Assembly: GCA_020465985.1 (NCBI GenBank)
Contig: JAANYP010007042.1
Span: forward strand, 310,001-374,000
From: Centrapalus pauciflorus
Lineage: Eukaryota; Streptophyta; Magnoliopsida; Asterales; Asteraceae
Direction: 5' to 3'
Length of the DNA: 64,000 nt
The notes beneath the pieces were generated by a model. The model saw only the letters and a list, made by a program, of their open reading frames with translations. It ran no database searches and was not told where the DNA came from. Below are positions 34,864-46,339 of this stretch, piece by piece; positions within the stretch are counted from its first letter, which is position 1, and each line of letters starts with the position of its first letter. The position numbers were made by a program, and so were the translations under genes.

Positions 34864-35638
34864 AATCTAGCCCCTAAATTTCGAATCTAATTGATAAAAT
34901 TTACGAACAACGCATAAATTAGCAAAATAAATAGCAAAATATTTAGCTAGAAGTTATGGCTTATAGATGTTGGAATATTGAGCTAGCAATATTAATTTAG
35001 CACATGTTCTGTAATATTGAACTTCAGATATTATACATAAGCCGTTTAGCCCAGTTGCGAGTCAAAGCCAGTGCCAGAATATATTAAAAGCCTAGATAAG
35101 CAAGAGCAAGCGTTATAAAGCAATTTAAAGCGTAAATAAGCCTGAGCAAGCATTACAGAGCATTTCAAAGCATTTTCAGTACAGTGAGTAACAGTTATTC
35201 TTGTTTACATGTTTTATATGAAATTGAGACATAAATTGCTTCTATGTGACTTCTTTGGAATTCAATAGACTTTTGTGAGTGAAGGCGAACACTGTGGTAC
35301 AGGTGATGCCCAGCTTAGCCGGATCTTACATTTGATCTATTAATATGCATATTTATCTGCTATCTGTTTATTGTTCTGCATACTATACAGCAAACCTTGT
35401 GTTAGCGTTTCTTTGTGCATTTCATAAGCATTATATTTAGCGAGCAAGCAATTCTGATGTTCACCACTATCCCTTGAGCATTATACGGGTAGCTAGCCCC
35501 GTATCACAGATTGATCATCTGTCAGCGGTAAACCCATAGTGGTGGCATCTCCGTTCTGCGTGAAATGTCTCAATTGTGCAGCGTTCTTTCTGGGTATTAA
35601 GCAAATAAGCAAGCGTGTTTTGAAGCAAGGATGTGACA
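34864..35638 (+). repeat. LTR2 of element C, partial, plus orientation
   Basis: 775 bp covering only the downstream half of the LTR, ending GGATGTGACA next to a PBS. It lacks the TATA region. At most sites where LTR1 and LTR3 differ it agrees with LTR1 (for example TATAACGCTTGCTCTTGC, CTGTACTG, AAACGG), and at two sites with LTR3. Confidence 0.88.
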
Positions 35639-35641
35639 GGA

Positions 35642-35652
35642 TGGTATCAGAG
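35642..35652 (+). other. Primer-binding site after LTR2 of C
   Basis: TGGTATCAGAG, complementary to initiator Met tRNA, three bases (GGA) after the LTR. Confidence 0.9.
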
Positions 35653-35844
35653 CATTAGTTTGAGGGATTCAAGTGTTAGCAATAACACTTGGACTCAAAC
35701 TTTTAAGCAAAGATATTAGTTTCGAATGTCTAGGCTTTAACTTGACCTGAGATAGGCTTTGACTTTGCTTTAGGAATTGGGAAATGGGGTAGAATAGGAG
35801 TTATGCCTATTCTTATGCAAGTATTATTTATATAATTTCAGAAC

Positions 35845-38021
35845 ATGTCTGGATCTGGTGAAGGAGCTGGAGGTGGACTCACTCCTGAACAGATCATGCA
35901 AATCATGCAAACTATGCTTAACGAGAACAATGAGCGTCAAGCTAAGTTCTTACAAGATCAGTTTCGTGCTCGTGATGAAGCCGAAACTAAGCGTAGAGAA
36001 GAACGTAGGAAACAACAGCATGATGACACTGGACGCCACAACGACGACACCGACGAGGAGGAAGCCCCTGTAGTCCCTCCTAAGGGCTGCAACTTCCGTT
36101 ACTTTAAGGCTTGCGGAGCTCAACCTTTTAAGGGTGCTGCAAATTCGATCGAAGCGCTTGAGTGGATCACTGGCATCGAGCGGATTTTTCTCATTAGTGA
36201 CTGTGCTGAAGAATCAAAGGTCAGCTTCGCTACAACACTGTTCGAGGGTGGCGCTGTTATGTGGTGGAGATCTCAGGAAAATATGCACGGAGCCAACTGG
36301 ATTAAGTCCCTATCTTGGGATGAATTCAAAGTTATTTTCTTTCGTCAGTACTGCCCAGCTGATGAAAAGAAGCGTTTGAAAGAGAAGCTGATGTCTCTTA
36401 CTCAGGGAACCAAATCGGTGACTGAGTATGAGATTGAATTCACCCGACTAAGCTTGCTGTCTGACTATCAAGTCGCTACTGAAGAGCGAAAGATCGACCG
36501 TTTTCTGATGGGTCTGCATCCTGAATATCAGAAGTTCTTGAAGCACCGGGGATATACCAACTATGCTGACTGTGTTGAAGCTGCTCGAATTCTCGAGCAG
36601 GATTTTATTCGAGCTGGAGGAGTTCCTACTTCCTCTATTAACCCGACATGTCCATCACCGCCCAAGAAATCGCGCACCGGAAGCTATTCTGGATCTTCAT
36701 CCAGATATTCTCAGCCACAGCAGTCTCAGTACCGACAGTTCAGCTCGCCTCCGGCGCAGCAATCTAGATCTTATGCGGTACATTCTGAGCCGAGGCAGTG
36801 TCGCCGCTGCCAGAAGTCACACATTGGGCGTTGTAACCCCAATGATGTAAGGTGCTATGTGTGCAACGAAATAGGACATAGCAGTGAAGAATGTCCTAAC
36901 AGAGTTAAAGTTTGCAACAATTGTTTACGCCCTGGACATAATGAGCATGCATGTACACATCCGTTCAGCATGATTTACCCGAGTGCAGAGCATCATCCGC
37001 GATTGCAGCAGCAGCAATACCGACCTCAGCAACAACATCAACAACAACAGCAAAGACAAAATCAACCGGCCCGGCATAGCACATCGCGAGGAGGTTCTAG
37101 TCGCCGTAACGAGCCAACTAGGAGTCAGAATCGCGCATTCCAAATAACAGCCGAGCAAGCGAAGGAAATACCAGATGTGGTATCTGGTACGTTTCTTGTT
37201 AACTCTATCCCTGCTAGAGTTATTTTCGATTCAGGAGCCAATCGCTCTTTTATATCAAGTGCATTGGCATCTAAGCTTGGAATTACTCCGACAACTCTGC
37301 CTGTTATATTTGATATCGAAACGGCCAGTAACGTGTGCGTGTCCACCGATAAAATTTACCGCGACTGCATAATTCTGTTAGATAATTGCACGTTCCAACT
37401 GGACCTTATCCCGATGGACTTTCATGAATTCGACGTCATCGTGGGTATGGATTGGCTTGATCATCATGACGCCAACATTGTCTGCAAAAAGAAGTTGATA
37501 AAGCTCACTACACCGGATGGCCGCAGTATCTGCATCTATGGTGATAGAAAGAAAGGTGACTTATGTTTAATTTCTGTAGTCAAAGCTAGGAAACATATAG
37601 CTAAGGGTTGCGTGTCATACTTAGCATATGCAATAGATGCTAAGTCTGAAAAGAAAACTTTAGCCGAGGTACCGATAGCCTCTGAATTTCCAGATGTCTT
37701 TCCCGAGGACATCTCTGGACTTCCACCAGACCGTCAGGTGGAGTTCAGAATTGATTTAGTGCCCGGCGCGGCACCAATTGCTCGAGCCCCGTATAGACTT
37801 GCACCTGCTGAGATGCAAGAAATGATGAAGCAATTGCAAGAATTGCTTGACAAGGGACTCATACGACCAAGTTCATCTCCCTGGGGAGCTCCTGTTTTAT
37901 TCGTTAAGAAGAAAGATGGGACTCTCCGGATGTGCATTGATTATAGGGAGTTGAACAAGGTAACAATAAAGAACAAATATCCATTGCCCAGAATAGACGA
38001 TCTTTTCGACCAGCTTCAGGA
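35845..38021 (+). CDS. Gag-protease-RT (N-terminal part) of element C
   Basis: Starts at ATG 35845 (MSGSGEGAGG). The retrotransposon gag domain is at about residues 90-255 (FEGGAVMWWRSQ, FRQYCPADEKKRLKEKLMSL). CCHC knuckles lie at 337-350 and 357-370, with a further Cys-rich pair just upstream, then a Gln-rich linker. The protease site DSGA is at 462-465, and RT begins near 640 (FPEDISGLPPDRQVEFRIDL). A one-base loss at about 38019-38021 shifts the frame; the original frame then runs as nonsense to 38184. Gag and pol share one frame as in Tekay-type chromoviruses. Confidence 0.88.
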
Positions 38022-39026
38022 GCCAGTTACTTCTCAAAGATCGATCTTAGATCTGGGTATCATCAGCTCAAAGTTCATGAAGAAGACGTCCCTAAAACGG
38101 CTTTCCGTACCAGATATGGGCATTACGAGTTTCTTGTTATGCCCTTTGGCCTTACAAACGCTCCTGCGGCGTTCATGGATCTGATGAACCGCGTTTGTAG
38201 ACCAATGCTCGATAAGTCTGTTATCGTCTTTATAGACGATATTCTCATCTACTCGAAAACTGAAGCTGAGCATGTTGTGCATCTTAGAGAGCTGCTAGAG
38301 TTGCTGCGCAAGGAGCGACTTTACGCCAAGTTCTCTAAATGCGAATTTTGGTTGCGACAGATACAATTCCTTGGTCATGTGATATCTGGTGAAGGAATCT
38401 CTGTGGATCCTTCTAAGATAGAAGCCATTCAAAATTGGGAAGCTCCCAAAACAGCTACCGAGATCCGAAGTTTCTTGGGATTGGCGGGTTACTACCGTCG
38501 ATTCATTAAGGACTTCTCAAAACTAGCCATGCCTCTTACATCTCTTACTCGCAAGAATGTTCCCTTTATTTGGGAAGAAGCTCAAGAGACCGCCTTCCAA
38601 ACTTTAAAGCAGAAACTCACCGAAGCACCTATTCTGGCCTTACCCGAAGGCAATGAAGACTTTGTGGTCTTTAGCGATGCTTCATATCAAGGGCTTGGGT
38701 GTGTTTTGATGCAAAGAGGCAGAGTCATAGCATATGCTTCTCGCCAACTTAAGGATCATGAAAAGAGTCATCCGACTCATGACCTTGAACTTGCTGCTGT
38801 GACTTTTGCGTTGAAAACATGGCGGCATTATCTCTACGGCACCAAATGTCAGCTGTATACGGATCACAAGAGCCTTAAGTATATTTTCAGCCAGAAGGAG
38901 CTCAACATGCGCCAGCGACGCTCCATGGAACTCATCAAAGACTATGACTGTGATATTCTTTATCACCCTGGCAAAGCGAATGTGGTGGCCGACGCATTGA
39001 GTCGTAAATCCTACTCTGCTAAATGT
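38022..39026 (+). pseudogene. RT (C-terminal part) and RNase H of element C, shifted frame
   Basis: Continues RT in the +1 frame: MPFGLTNAPAAFMDLMNRV, the catalytic FIDD (VIVFIDDILIYSK, about 38230), then GLAGYYRRFIKDFSKLAMPL. RNase H follows (FVVFSDASYQGLGCVLMQRG, HDLELAAVTFALKTWRHYLYG, YHPGKANVVADALSRK). All catalytic blocks look intact. It ends abruptly near 39026 where a minus-strand PBS begins, so the integrase that should follow is absent on this strand. Confidence 0.85.
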
Positions 39027-39037
39027 CTCTGATACCA
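39027..39037 (-). other. Minus-strand PBS next to LTR3 of C
   Basis: TGGTATCAGAG on the minus strand, with the same three-base gap to the LTR as the plus-strand PBS. Sequence beyond the 11 PBS bases is not the normal leader but inverted pol. Confidence 0.88.
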
Positions 39038-39040
39038 TCC

Positions 39041-40542
39041 TGTCACATCCTTGCTTCAAAACACGCTTGCTTATTTGCTTAATACCCAGAAAGAACGCTG
39101 CACAATTGAGACATTTCACGCAGAACGGAGATGCCACCACTATGGGTTTACCGCTGACAGATGATCAATCTGTGATACGGGGCTAGCTACCCGTATAATG
39201 CTCAAGGGATAGTGGTGAACATCAGAATTGCTTGCTCGCTAAATATAATGCTTATGAAATGCACAAAGAAACGCTAACACAAGGTTTGCTGTATAGTATG
39301 CAGAACAATAAACAGATAGCAGATAAATATGCATATTAATAGATCAAATGTAAGATCCGGCTAAGCTGGGCATCACCTGTACCACAGTGTTCGCCTTCAC
39401 TCACAAAAGTCTATTGAATTCCAAAGAAGTCACATAGAAGCAATTTATGTCTCAATTTCATATAAAACATGTAAACAAGAATAACTGTTACTCACAGTAT
39501 TGAAAATGCTTTGAAATGCTCTGTAATGCTTGCTCAGGCTTATTTACGCTTTAAATTGCTTTATAATGCTTGCACTTGCTTATCTAGGCTCAATATAGAC
39601 TGGCACTGGCTTTGACTCGCAGCTGGGCTAAACAGCTTATGTATAATATCTGAAGTTTAATATTACAGAACATGTGCTAAATTAATATTGCTAGCTCAAT
39701 ATTCCAACATCTCTAAGCCATAACTTCTAGCTAAATATTTTGCTATTTATTTTGCTAATTTATGCGTTGTTCGTAAATTTTATCAATTAAAATTCGAAAT
39801 TTAGGGGCTTAGATTCGAATCTGAGCATCAGATTCGAAGTCAGATTCGAATCTGAGTAACAAACTCGAAGCCAGACTCGAACTAGGTATCAAACTCGAAG
39901 CCAGACTCGAACAGGGGATTAGATTCGAACCTCATTCGAATCTGAAGTTAGATTCGAAGGCAATCTCCATATTCGAATCTATGATTCGAATCTAGCCCTA
40001 TTCGAGTCTGTTCTTGGCATTTCGAGTCTGTTCTACATATTCTCGAGTTTGTTCATAAGCTACAGCTTTACACATGCATTTTCAAGCCTAAAATCACAAA
40101 TAAACTAAGCAACAAGCCTCGGTTTATTATATTATACATAATCTATCATATTCTAGTAAAACCCATGCGAAATTAGCTTTAAATCACCTGTAAATGATAG
40201 ACTCGAATCTCATATCTTCAAAACCGAAAATGCAGAAAAAGAAAAGATCGATTCTTACCTCAAATCCGTATGAAATCGTACATGCAATAGGAGATTCACG
40301 TAGTACTCTTCGAGGTCTTTCCGTTAACGTATAGAACACGAGATTTGGCCGGTCGGTTTGGGAGAAAAGCTAGAGAGAAGCTCAATTCTAGAGAGAGAAG
40401 CTCTGGAAAGGAATATGTCTTGCAAGAAATGAGAAAATGAACTCTCGGCTCCTATTTATACCAAACCTCGAAATTACATCATTTTACGCAAATTGCTCAA
40501 AATTACTAAAAATAAAAATGCAAATAAAAGCAAGGTGTTATA
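39041..40542 (-). repeat. LTR3 of element C, 5' LTR in minus orientation
   Basis: 1502 bp, plus-strand reading TGTCACATCC...GGTGTTATA. TATA box (minus) at 40452-40460; ATTCGAATCTG array at 39795-40045. It differs from LTR1 at about ten sites that I could pick out by eye. Confidence 0.9.
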
Positions 40543-40547
40543 AGTGG

Positions 40548-41501
40548 TTCGCTATTGTTCGGAAAGCAGAAGAGGAAGAAGACCATGACTTTGAGCTCAC
40601 CGGAATAGTAGGAAACAAGAAGGTGTCAATATCTAGGAAAACTCTTTGTGAGGAATTCGGTATAGACGCTGATATTCCAAGGCCTAGGGAATTTTGGTCA
40701 TCTTTAAATCTTCAAGGGGGTAGAGCGAGTCAAATTGGTGGATGGTCTAAGAAATGGGATGGGATGTTAGCCACGGTATTTGGAATGTCAATAGAGGAGG
40801 CGAGAGGGTATGTCCACTATAATAAGGGGGATTTATGCCCGCTAGCTAAAGTGCTGTGGAAGTTTGTTACCCTCAACTTGCTTCCCAGAAGTCAAGACAC
40901 CACTATTGTTAGATCCCAAGAGATACTGTTAGTGCATGCTTTAATGACTGGATACCCAACCATATCCTTAGGGTACATAATAATGGAAAATCTGTGGGAC
41001 TGTAGTTTCCCAGGTCAAGACATGAATTATCTGCATTGATGTATGCTAACTGAGCTATTCATTATTAAGAAAGCGGTGTCAGAACAATTGCCAATTAAAT
41101 ACCTTAACCCAACCGAGATTTGGTTCACTAGAGTCACAATGTTAGGGCTAGTCTTTGAGAAAAACCATTTAGGCTATCAAATTCGTTGTCCTAAAACCTC
41201 TAAAGTAACCCAAATCTCATTCATTGTACCCAACAACCCTGAAAGACAAAACGACAAAGAGGATGAAAGATCATGGGAAAAAGTAACAATCGAAGACTTG
41301 ATGAGATCTCAAATCAACATTCTGAAGGACGTCATGGGTAGCATACTAAATGCAAACAAAGAATTGGTGAAGAATATTGAAAAGTTACAAGAGGAGCAAA
41401 ACAAACATGCGAAGCTGTTTCAAAGTCACTTGGACTGGCTCACCAATCTTCAGATCACTGTCAGAGAGTTTGAAGAGATTGTCGCACCTCCGGCCGAATG
41501 A
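40548..41501 (+). pseudogene. Athila env-like ORF 1, C-terminal part
   Basis: In the same frame as 32159-32449. It encodes WFAIVRKAEEEEDHDFELTG, a WSKKWDGMLATVF segment, LWKFVTLNLLPRSQDT and MLTELFIIKKAVSEQLPIK. A single in-frame TGA at 41037-41039 (after NYLH) is the only break I see before the natural stop at about 41502. The C-terminal 80 residues form a heptad-like coiled coil (ILKDVMGSILNANKELVKNI). About 410 residues in total for the unsplit protein. Product function unknown. Confidence 0.8.
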
Positions 41502-41963
41502 TGATTTTATAATTATTTGAATATTTATTTTAATTATGCGTGCTAAAACATTAAGTATGGTTTGATTTATTTCTGATGTGGTGGTTTATTTTTTTTGGTT
41601 TGATTATTAACGTTTATTTGGATTGTAATAGTACTTTATCTTTATTTTTAATTTTAAAGTGTGATGTTTATTTTAAGTTGAAATTATAAAAGTTGAATTT
41701 TGTTTGTTTATTTGTTGTTTGTTTTTAATTGTTATGGATAAGGAATATGTACCGATCTATCTTTCTATGATCGTAACCGATAAATTAATTTCATGTGACG
41801 AGGACGTCACAAAAGTCTAAGTTGGGGAGGGTATGTTATAACGATAAAATTAATTAATTTAGCCCTCACAAAAAAATTTTAGACTACATTCCATATCAAA
41901 AATTAGAAAGATTTACTGCCCCGCGTAACAAAACAGTAAAAAAAATGAATTTTTAGCAGAGTT

Positions 41964-41987
41964 GGGGGGGGGGGGGGGGGGGGGGGG
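41964..41987 (+). repeat. Poly-G tract, 24 bp
   Basis: Uninterrupted G, followed by TGGCGCAGGCTTGCGCTGG. Confidence 0.9.
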
Positions 41988-42668
41988 TGGCGCAGGCTTG
42001 CGCTGGCCCTGCGTCCCATCGACTTAAAATACATATTTGAGCCCCATTTCACCATTTTCACAACCCTAGAACAATAGTCTACGCTTGGGTGTGCGGCTCT
42101 CTCCCAAAAACCCTACTTTTGTGCCCAAAATTTGCAAATTTAAGCTTCAAAACATCCACATTTTCATAAATATCAAAGATCTAGGCTAGAAATCACCTCC
42201 TTGTGGGTTGTTTCATCCATGTTGAAGATTTTTGGGTAGAGAAAGTGGTGAAGAAAAAAGTAGATTTGTACCAAGATAAGCTTCCAATCACCAAGGTTAG
42301 TGTTTTTATTGAGTTATTGCAACTTATTTTATACTTTTTGAGCAAAAATGAAAGCTTGAGATTCATGGTCATCCATGGAGTTTTCATGGTGATTTTGACT
42401 TTTTAGAGTCAAAGTATGTGAAACTTCATAAATTTGATGATAACCTTGATGTATGTTTTATGAGATATGTGTTTATTTGTTAAGTTTGTTAATTTATCAT
42501 GGTTAATTTCTAGAAATTAATTTGAATTTAAAAAGTTGGTTGCCTAAATGTGCATATATTATTAAAATCATAAAACTTGGGTGATTAGCTTAAAAATTAA
42601 TTTTATGTGCTAAATGGTTTTTATGAAAACATGATAAATGTTTAGTGCTTAAAATAATGACGAATTAT

Positions 42669-42784
<116 letters not shown>

Positions 42785-42918
42785 ATGCAAAATGTGAGCA
42801 TAAAAGAGTGTATATATAAATGCATTTTTTAAGTAAGCGTAATTGTGCAATTTGCAATTATAGGTTACATTACTTAATTTATCTCATACATATTGTGGTT
42901 GGTTGACACAAATTGTAG

Positions 42919-43873
42919 ATGTCGAGGAGAACGAGACAACGAACTCAAAATGTTAATGTCCCGATAGATTGGTCTCCAAACCTCCTATTATCCCAACACC
43001 CCCAAACACATTAGAACACACTTGTTCTTGTATAAGAAATATTCCAATAAGGTGTTAGCTGAAAAGAGAGTTAAGAGGAGTGATTTTGAGGACTACGGGA
43101 TCCCATACTTTTTTGACTATTTAAGGTGGGAAAGTGTGCTTGAGTTGGGCGGCCACGATATTTATCAGGCCAATGTAGCTGAGTGGATGTCTACCCTACG
43201 GAGGGAGACGAGTCGTTCAGCGAACGACTTTAAGTTGATAGGTACCTTCCATGGTAGGGACGTGGCGATAGATACACAAATCCGTCGCCAATTATTTAAT
43301 TTAGATACTGGGTAAGCTACGAAGGGTCTAACCAGTAAGGGTACGAGTATAGGATTGAGGCCCAATTGGCCTTTATTGACATGACTTGGTCAGGGGAGTG
43401 GACAGAGCAGGTTAATAGAGTTTTTGTCCCATCCATTTTGGAGTCTGAGTCCTCCACTTCCTACAGCCAAAAGGCTTTGTCTCCGAGGTGTAAGGTGCTT
43501 CACAAGATTATTGTGAACAACATCTTGCCTCGTGATAGTGACCTGACCAAGGTCAGGCATAGGGATATCACAGTCCTTCACGCCCTTCTTAAGGGTAAGC
43601 CCAGACTGTCCTTTGCGTAGACAATTATGAATGATTTATGGGCTATGTACGATACGAGAGAGAGGACGATCATCCCCCATGCTTGGTTGATCTCCAAGTT
43701 CCTTGAGAGGACGAACTCACTTTCGCCCGATTCCCTGCTATCCCCGATTTCGGCGACATTCATTACGGCCGCCATGTTCTTTACCTTGATTATTAGGAAG
43801 TTGACGAAGGGTTCGAGATATTCGATAAAGAGACAAATGAGTCGTATATCGAGGACTACACTGAGGATGAGAT

Positions 43874-43920
<47 letters not shown>

Positions 43921-44490
43921 AGGCCGCTAATGAGGCGGGAGTTCGGCATGCTGAGCCGAACCTAGGTGCGTCCACCTCGCGCAGTCGAGGTAATTACAGT
44001 TTTGATTTTGACCGCATGATGAGGAGGATAGAGGATATAGCAGTGGGTCAGGGTGAGTTCCGATAGGATGTGACCCAGAGACTAGATGAGATGAATGGGC
44101 GTATGACCCATATTTATGATAAGGTGGGTCGATGACTTAGCGGGTCGGATAGATCAGTTGCAGGACGGGCAGAGAGCCCTGGCATACCAAAATGCCTACT
44201 ACCAGCACCATGACTGGGTATATCGGGAGGGAGTCCGACATCACGAGGACTCCGCATCCGGTATGCCATATCAGTCTTATGAGGATTACACGATGCCCGA
44301 CTACCAGGCCTATAACCCAGCTGTAGATACTTATCAGCGCTATCTAGCGCATGGTAGGCAGGACCTCCCAGACCCGATGCCTCCTCATTTGGTTCCGCTG
44401 ACTGCACAGTTCACCTCCGGCCAGAACCCGTATACCGACTTCTTCAACAACGTCTTCGGTCCTCCTCCACCGCCTCCTCCATTTGATTGA
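42919..44490 (+). pseudogene. Athila env-like ORF 2, diverged and broken
   Basis: ATG at 42919 (MSRRTRQRTQ) directly after an acceptor-like TGTAG. Open pieces at 43022-43315, 43366-43620, 43627-43965 and 44116-44490 lie in several frames. It aligns by pattern with ORF 1: LELGGHDIYQANVAEWMSTL versus WELPYIHTSLIQQWFAIVRK, KVLHKIIVNNILPRDSDLTK versus KVLWKFVTLNLLPRSQDTTI, and VLHALLKGKPRLS versus LVHALMTGYPTIS. A (GA)n tract at 43876-43917 lies in the coding part. The tail is Pro-rich (VFGPPPPPPP). It ends eight bases before the 3' LTR remnant, with no PPT. Confidence 0.7.
43876..43917. repeat. (GA)n microsatellite
   Basis: About 20 GA units within env-like module 2. Confidence 0.9.
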
Positions 44491-44497
44491 TCAGGTA

Positions 44498-45137
44498 CTA
44501 TGATTGTGACGAGCATACTATGAGCGGCTAATCCCATTAGCCGTTTGCAGAGGATCTACGTCTAAGTTTACTCTTCTTTAATTTCTTATGTTTTGATGTA
44601 TTCGTATTAAGCGATATATTATGTGTATGCAAATGATAAACATTCGGCTGTAATTATGATTATGTGTTGCGATTGGTAAAAGCAAGATAGTTTACCGTGG
44701 TGATATTATTCATGCCGAGTCCATTAGCTTAGGGAAGACGAGTATTAATGTTGCATACGCTATGCCGAGAGTTATTGGTTAAAACAAGTTTGATTAATTT
44801 AGTCGCGCAATTGATTATGTCTATATGATCGTTGCATGAAGTTATAGTGAGTAATACTTATGTCGTGGTGATCATGTGAATGGTTATTCGTCTCTTGATT
44901 GTTTATCTACTACGTTAGTTGTCTTGTCAATAATTTTAGTTACAAAGCAATAGCAAATCATTACTCTAAACAAATCATTCAAATCCAAAATTCACAATTT
45001 AAATGTTTTCAATAAACTTGTAAGGCTAATAACCTAATCCTAATTACGACCACACTCCATGTGGATTTGACCCTTACTTCTCTAGCTAAATAAAGGATTT
45101 AAGGACTAAATCTGCGGGTCACAACGACGGCCCGTCA
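44498..45137 (+). repeat. 3' LTR of element E, truncated
   Basis: Matches 24716-25361 and ends GACGGCCCGTCA at 45137. The U3 part with TATA box and the preceding PPT are missing, so the join with env-like ORF 2 at about 44491-44498 is a deletion. Confidence 0.85.
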
Positions 45138-45451
45138 GGTGCGTGCTTCATTCCTTTCTTTTTTTTTTTGGGAACTAAAAAGTGCACTGTGTGTGTGTGT
45201 GTTTGGCGAGAGCAACAGATGCAAGAAACCAGCTTCATAGCTTTAATTGATTGCTGAAAATTGTGTCAACTATCTTCTCTATCTTCATCTTGAGCTCTAA
45301 GGTGTAAAGGTAATAGTTCATGAATTTGGTTCTTAATTTTCACGATATATCTTATGGGGATGTGAAAATCTGTTGAAAGCTCATAAAGGGGAGTTATGTT
45401 ACTGATATGGTGTGTCTGTGAGGCTGGATTCGAAGTTGAAGGAGGTTTTAA
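45138..45451 (-). pseudogene. Host-like reading frame interrupted by the CACTA element, 3' part
   Basis: On the minus strand, 45451-45266 is open (LKPPSTSNPASQTHHI...DEDREDS, stop at 45266) and joins in frame across the CACTA insertion to an ATG at 50126 (MSRR). That makes a frame of about 64 codons before insertion. I do not recognise the protein; it might be a small exon or a chance ORF. A short GT repeat lies at 45189-45201. Confidence 0.35.
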
Positions 45452-45899
45452 CACTACTACAAAATGAGCCTATTGCAACCATTTGAAAGCAACTTTTATA
45501 TAATTAGTTGCATTTGATTCTAAAGCAAGTTAAAAAATATAAAGGTTGCATTAGAAGATCTAATGCAACATTTAACTTAAAAAGGTTACATATTTGATTG
45601 AAAATGGCAACATTTATAAGAAAGGTTGCATTTGTTATAGGTTAAAAGTAACCTTTATTTTAAAGAGTTGCATATGTCTAAAATAAATGCAACTTTTTTT
45701 TTTCAAAAAGTTACATCTAAAATGTGATTGTAATTTTTTTATTTTTTCTTTAAAATATAATATATAACTATTTTACATTGTCAATATAAAACTAAAATAT
45801 TTGATGAAATATGTTCATTTCTGATCTGGTTCTTGTTAAATGTATCAACTAGATTTGGTTATTGTTTAATGTTGATATCATATTTGCCCAAACCCTGTT

Positions 45900-46260
45900 A
45901 ACACTTCTCATTTGCAAATAAACATTGTTGTTGCTTCCCTCTATAAACCCTAGGTTTTCTATTCAGTCGTTGCTCCCAAACCCTCGGCGGCGACCTCCCT
46001 TCCCTCGGCGGCGACCTTCCCTCCCTCGGCGGCGACCGCCCCTTAACTCGCCGTCAACCCTCTCTCTGTCTTTCCTCAAGCGGCGACCTCCCTTTCCCTC
46101 ATCCAGCGACGAATCTTGTTGGTTCTCTTATCCAATGGGGACTCTTGTTGGTTCTCTGTTTCCTCCTCATCATCTGGTCTAGCGTCTCAAACCCTAGCAA
46201 TAGCAGTGGCGGAACCCTTCTTCTCCGGTCCAGATACTCAAACCCTCGAAGGTATATCTT
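45900..46260 (+). other. GC-rich, leader-like segment inside the CACTA element
   Basis: CTCTATAAACCCTAGG (TATA-like) followed by three near-copies of CCCTCGGCGGCGACC and CCCTAGCAATAGCAGTGGCGG, then a donor-like AAG/GTATAT at 46249-46252. It resembles the 5' end of a plant gene and could be captured host sequence. The ORF at 45925-46182 (Pro/Arg repeats) is not convincing as a protein. Confidence 0.35.
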
Positions 46261-46339
46261 TTTCTCCCTATATATATCGATATCCTTGTTAAATTGCTGC
46301 TAAAATATGAAGTTTTACAAAGAATTAAGAGTAATGTTT

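Larger units (their letters stand above)
32450..40542 (-). mobile_element. Element C: inverted chimeric Ty3-gypsy chromovirus with three LTRs
   Basis: The whole block is bounded by AGTGG (32445-32449 and 40543-40547) and lies in an ORF that resumes in frame, so it entered as one unit. In order: LTR (-) 32450-33933; integrase C-terminus (-) 33973-34860; partial LTR (+) 34864-35638; PBS, gag, protease, RT, RNase H (+) 35642-39026; PBS (-) 39027-39037; LTR (-) 39041-40542. The integrase N-terminus and first catalytic Asp are missing. A simple inversion of an intact element cannot give a second PBS and a third LTR. Confidence 0.85.

Noticed and set aside
45925..46182. Pro/Arg-repeat protein in the CACTA element
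   Set aside because: It comes from three copies of a GC-rich repeat and looks more like 5' UTR than coding sequence.
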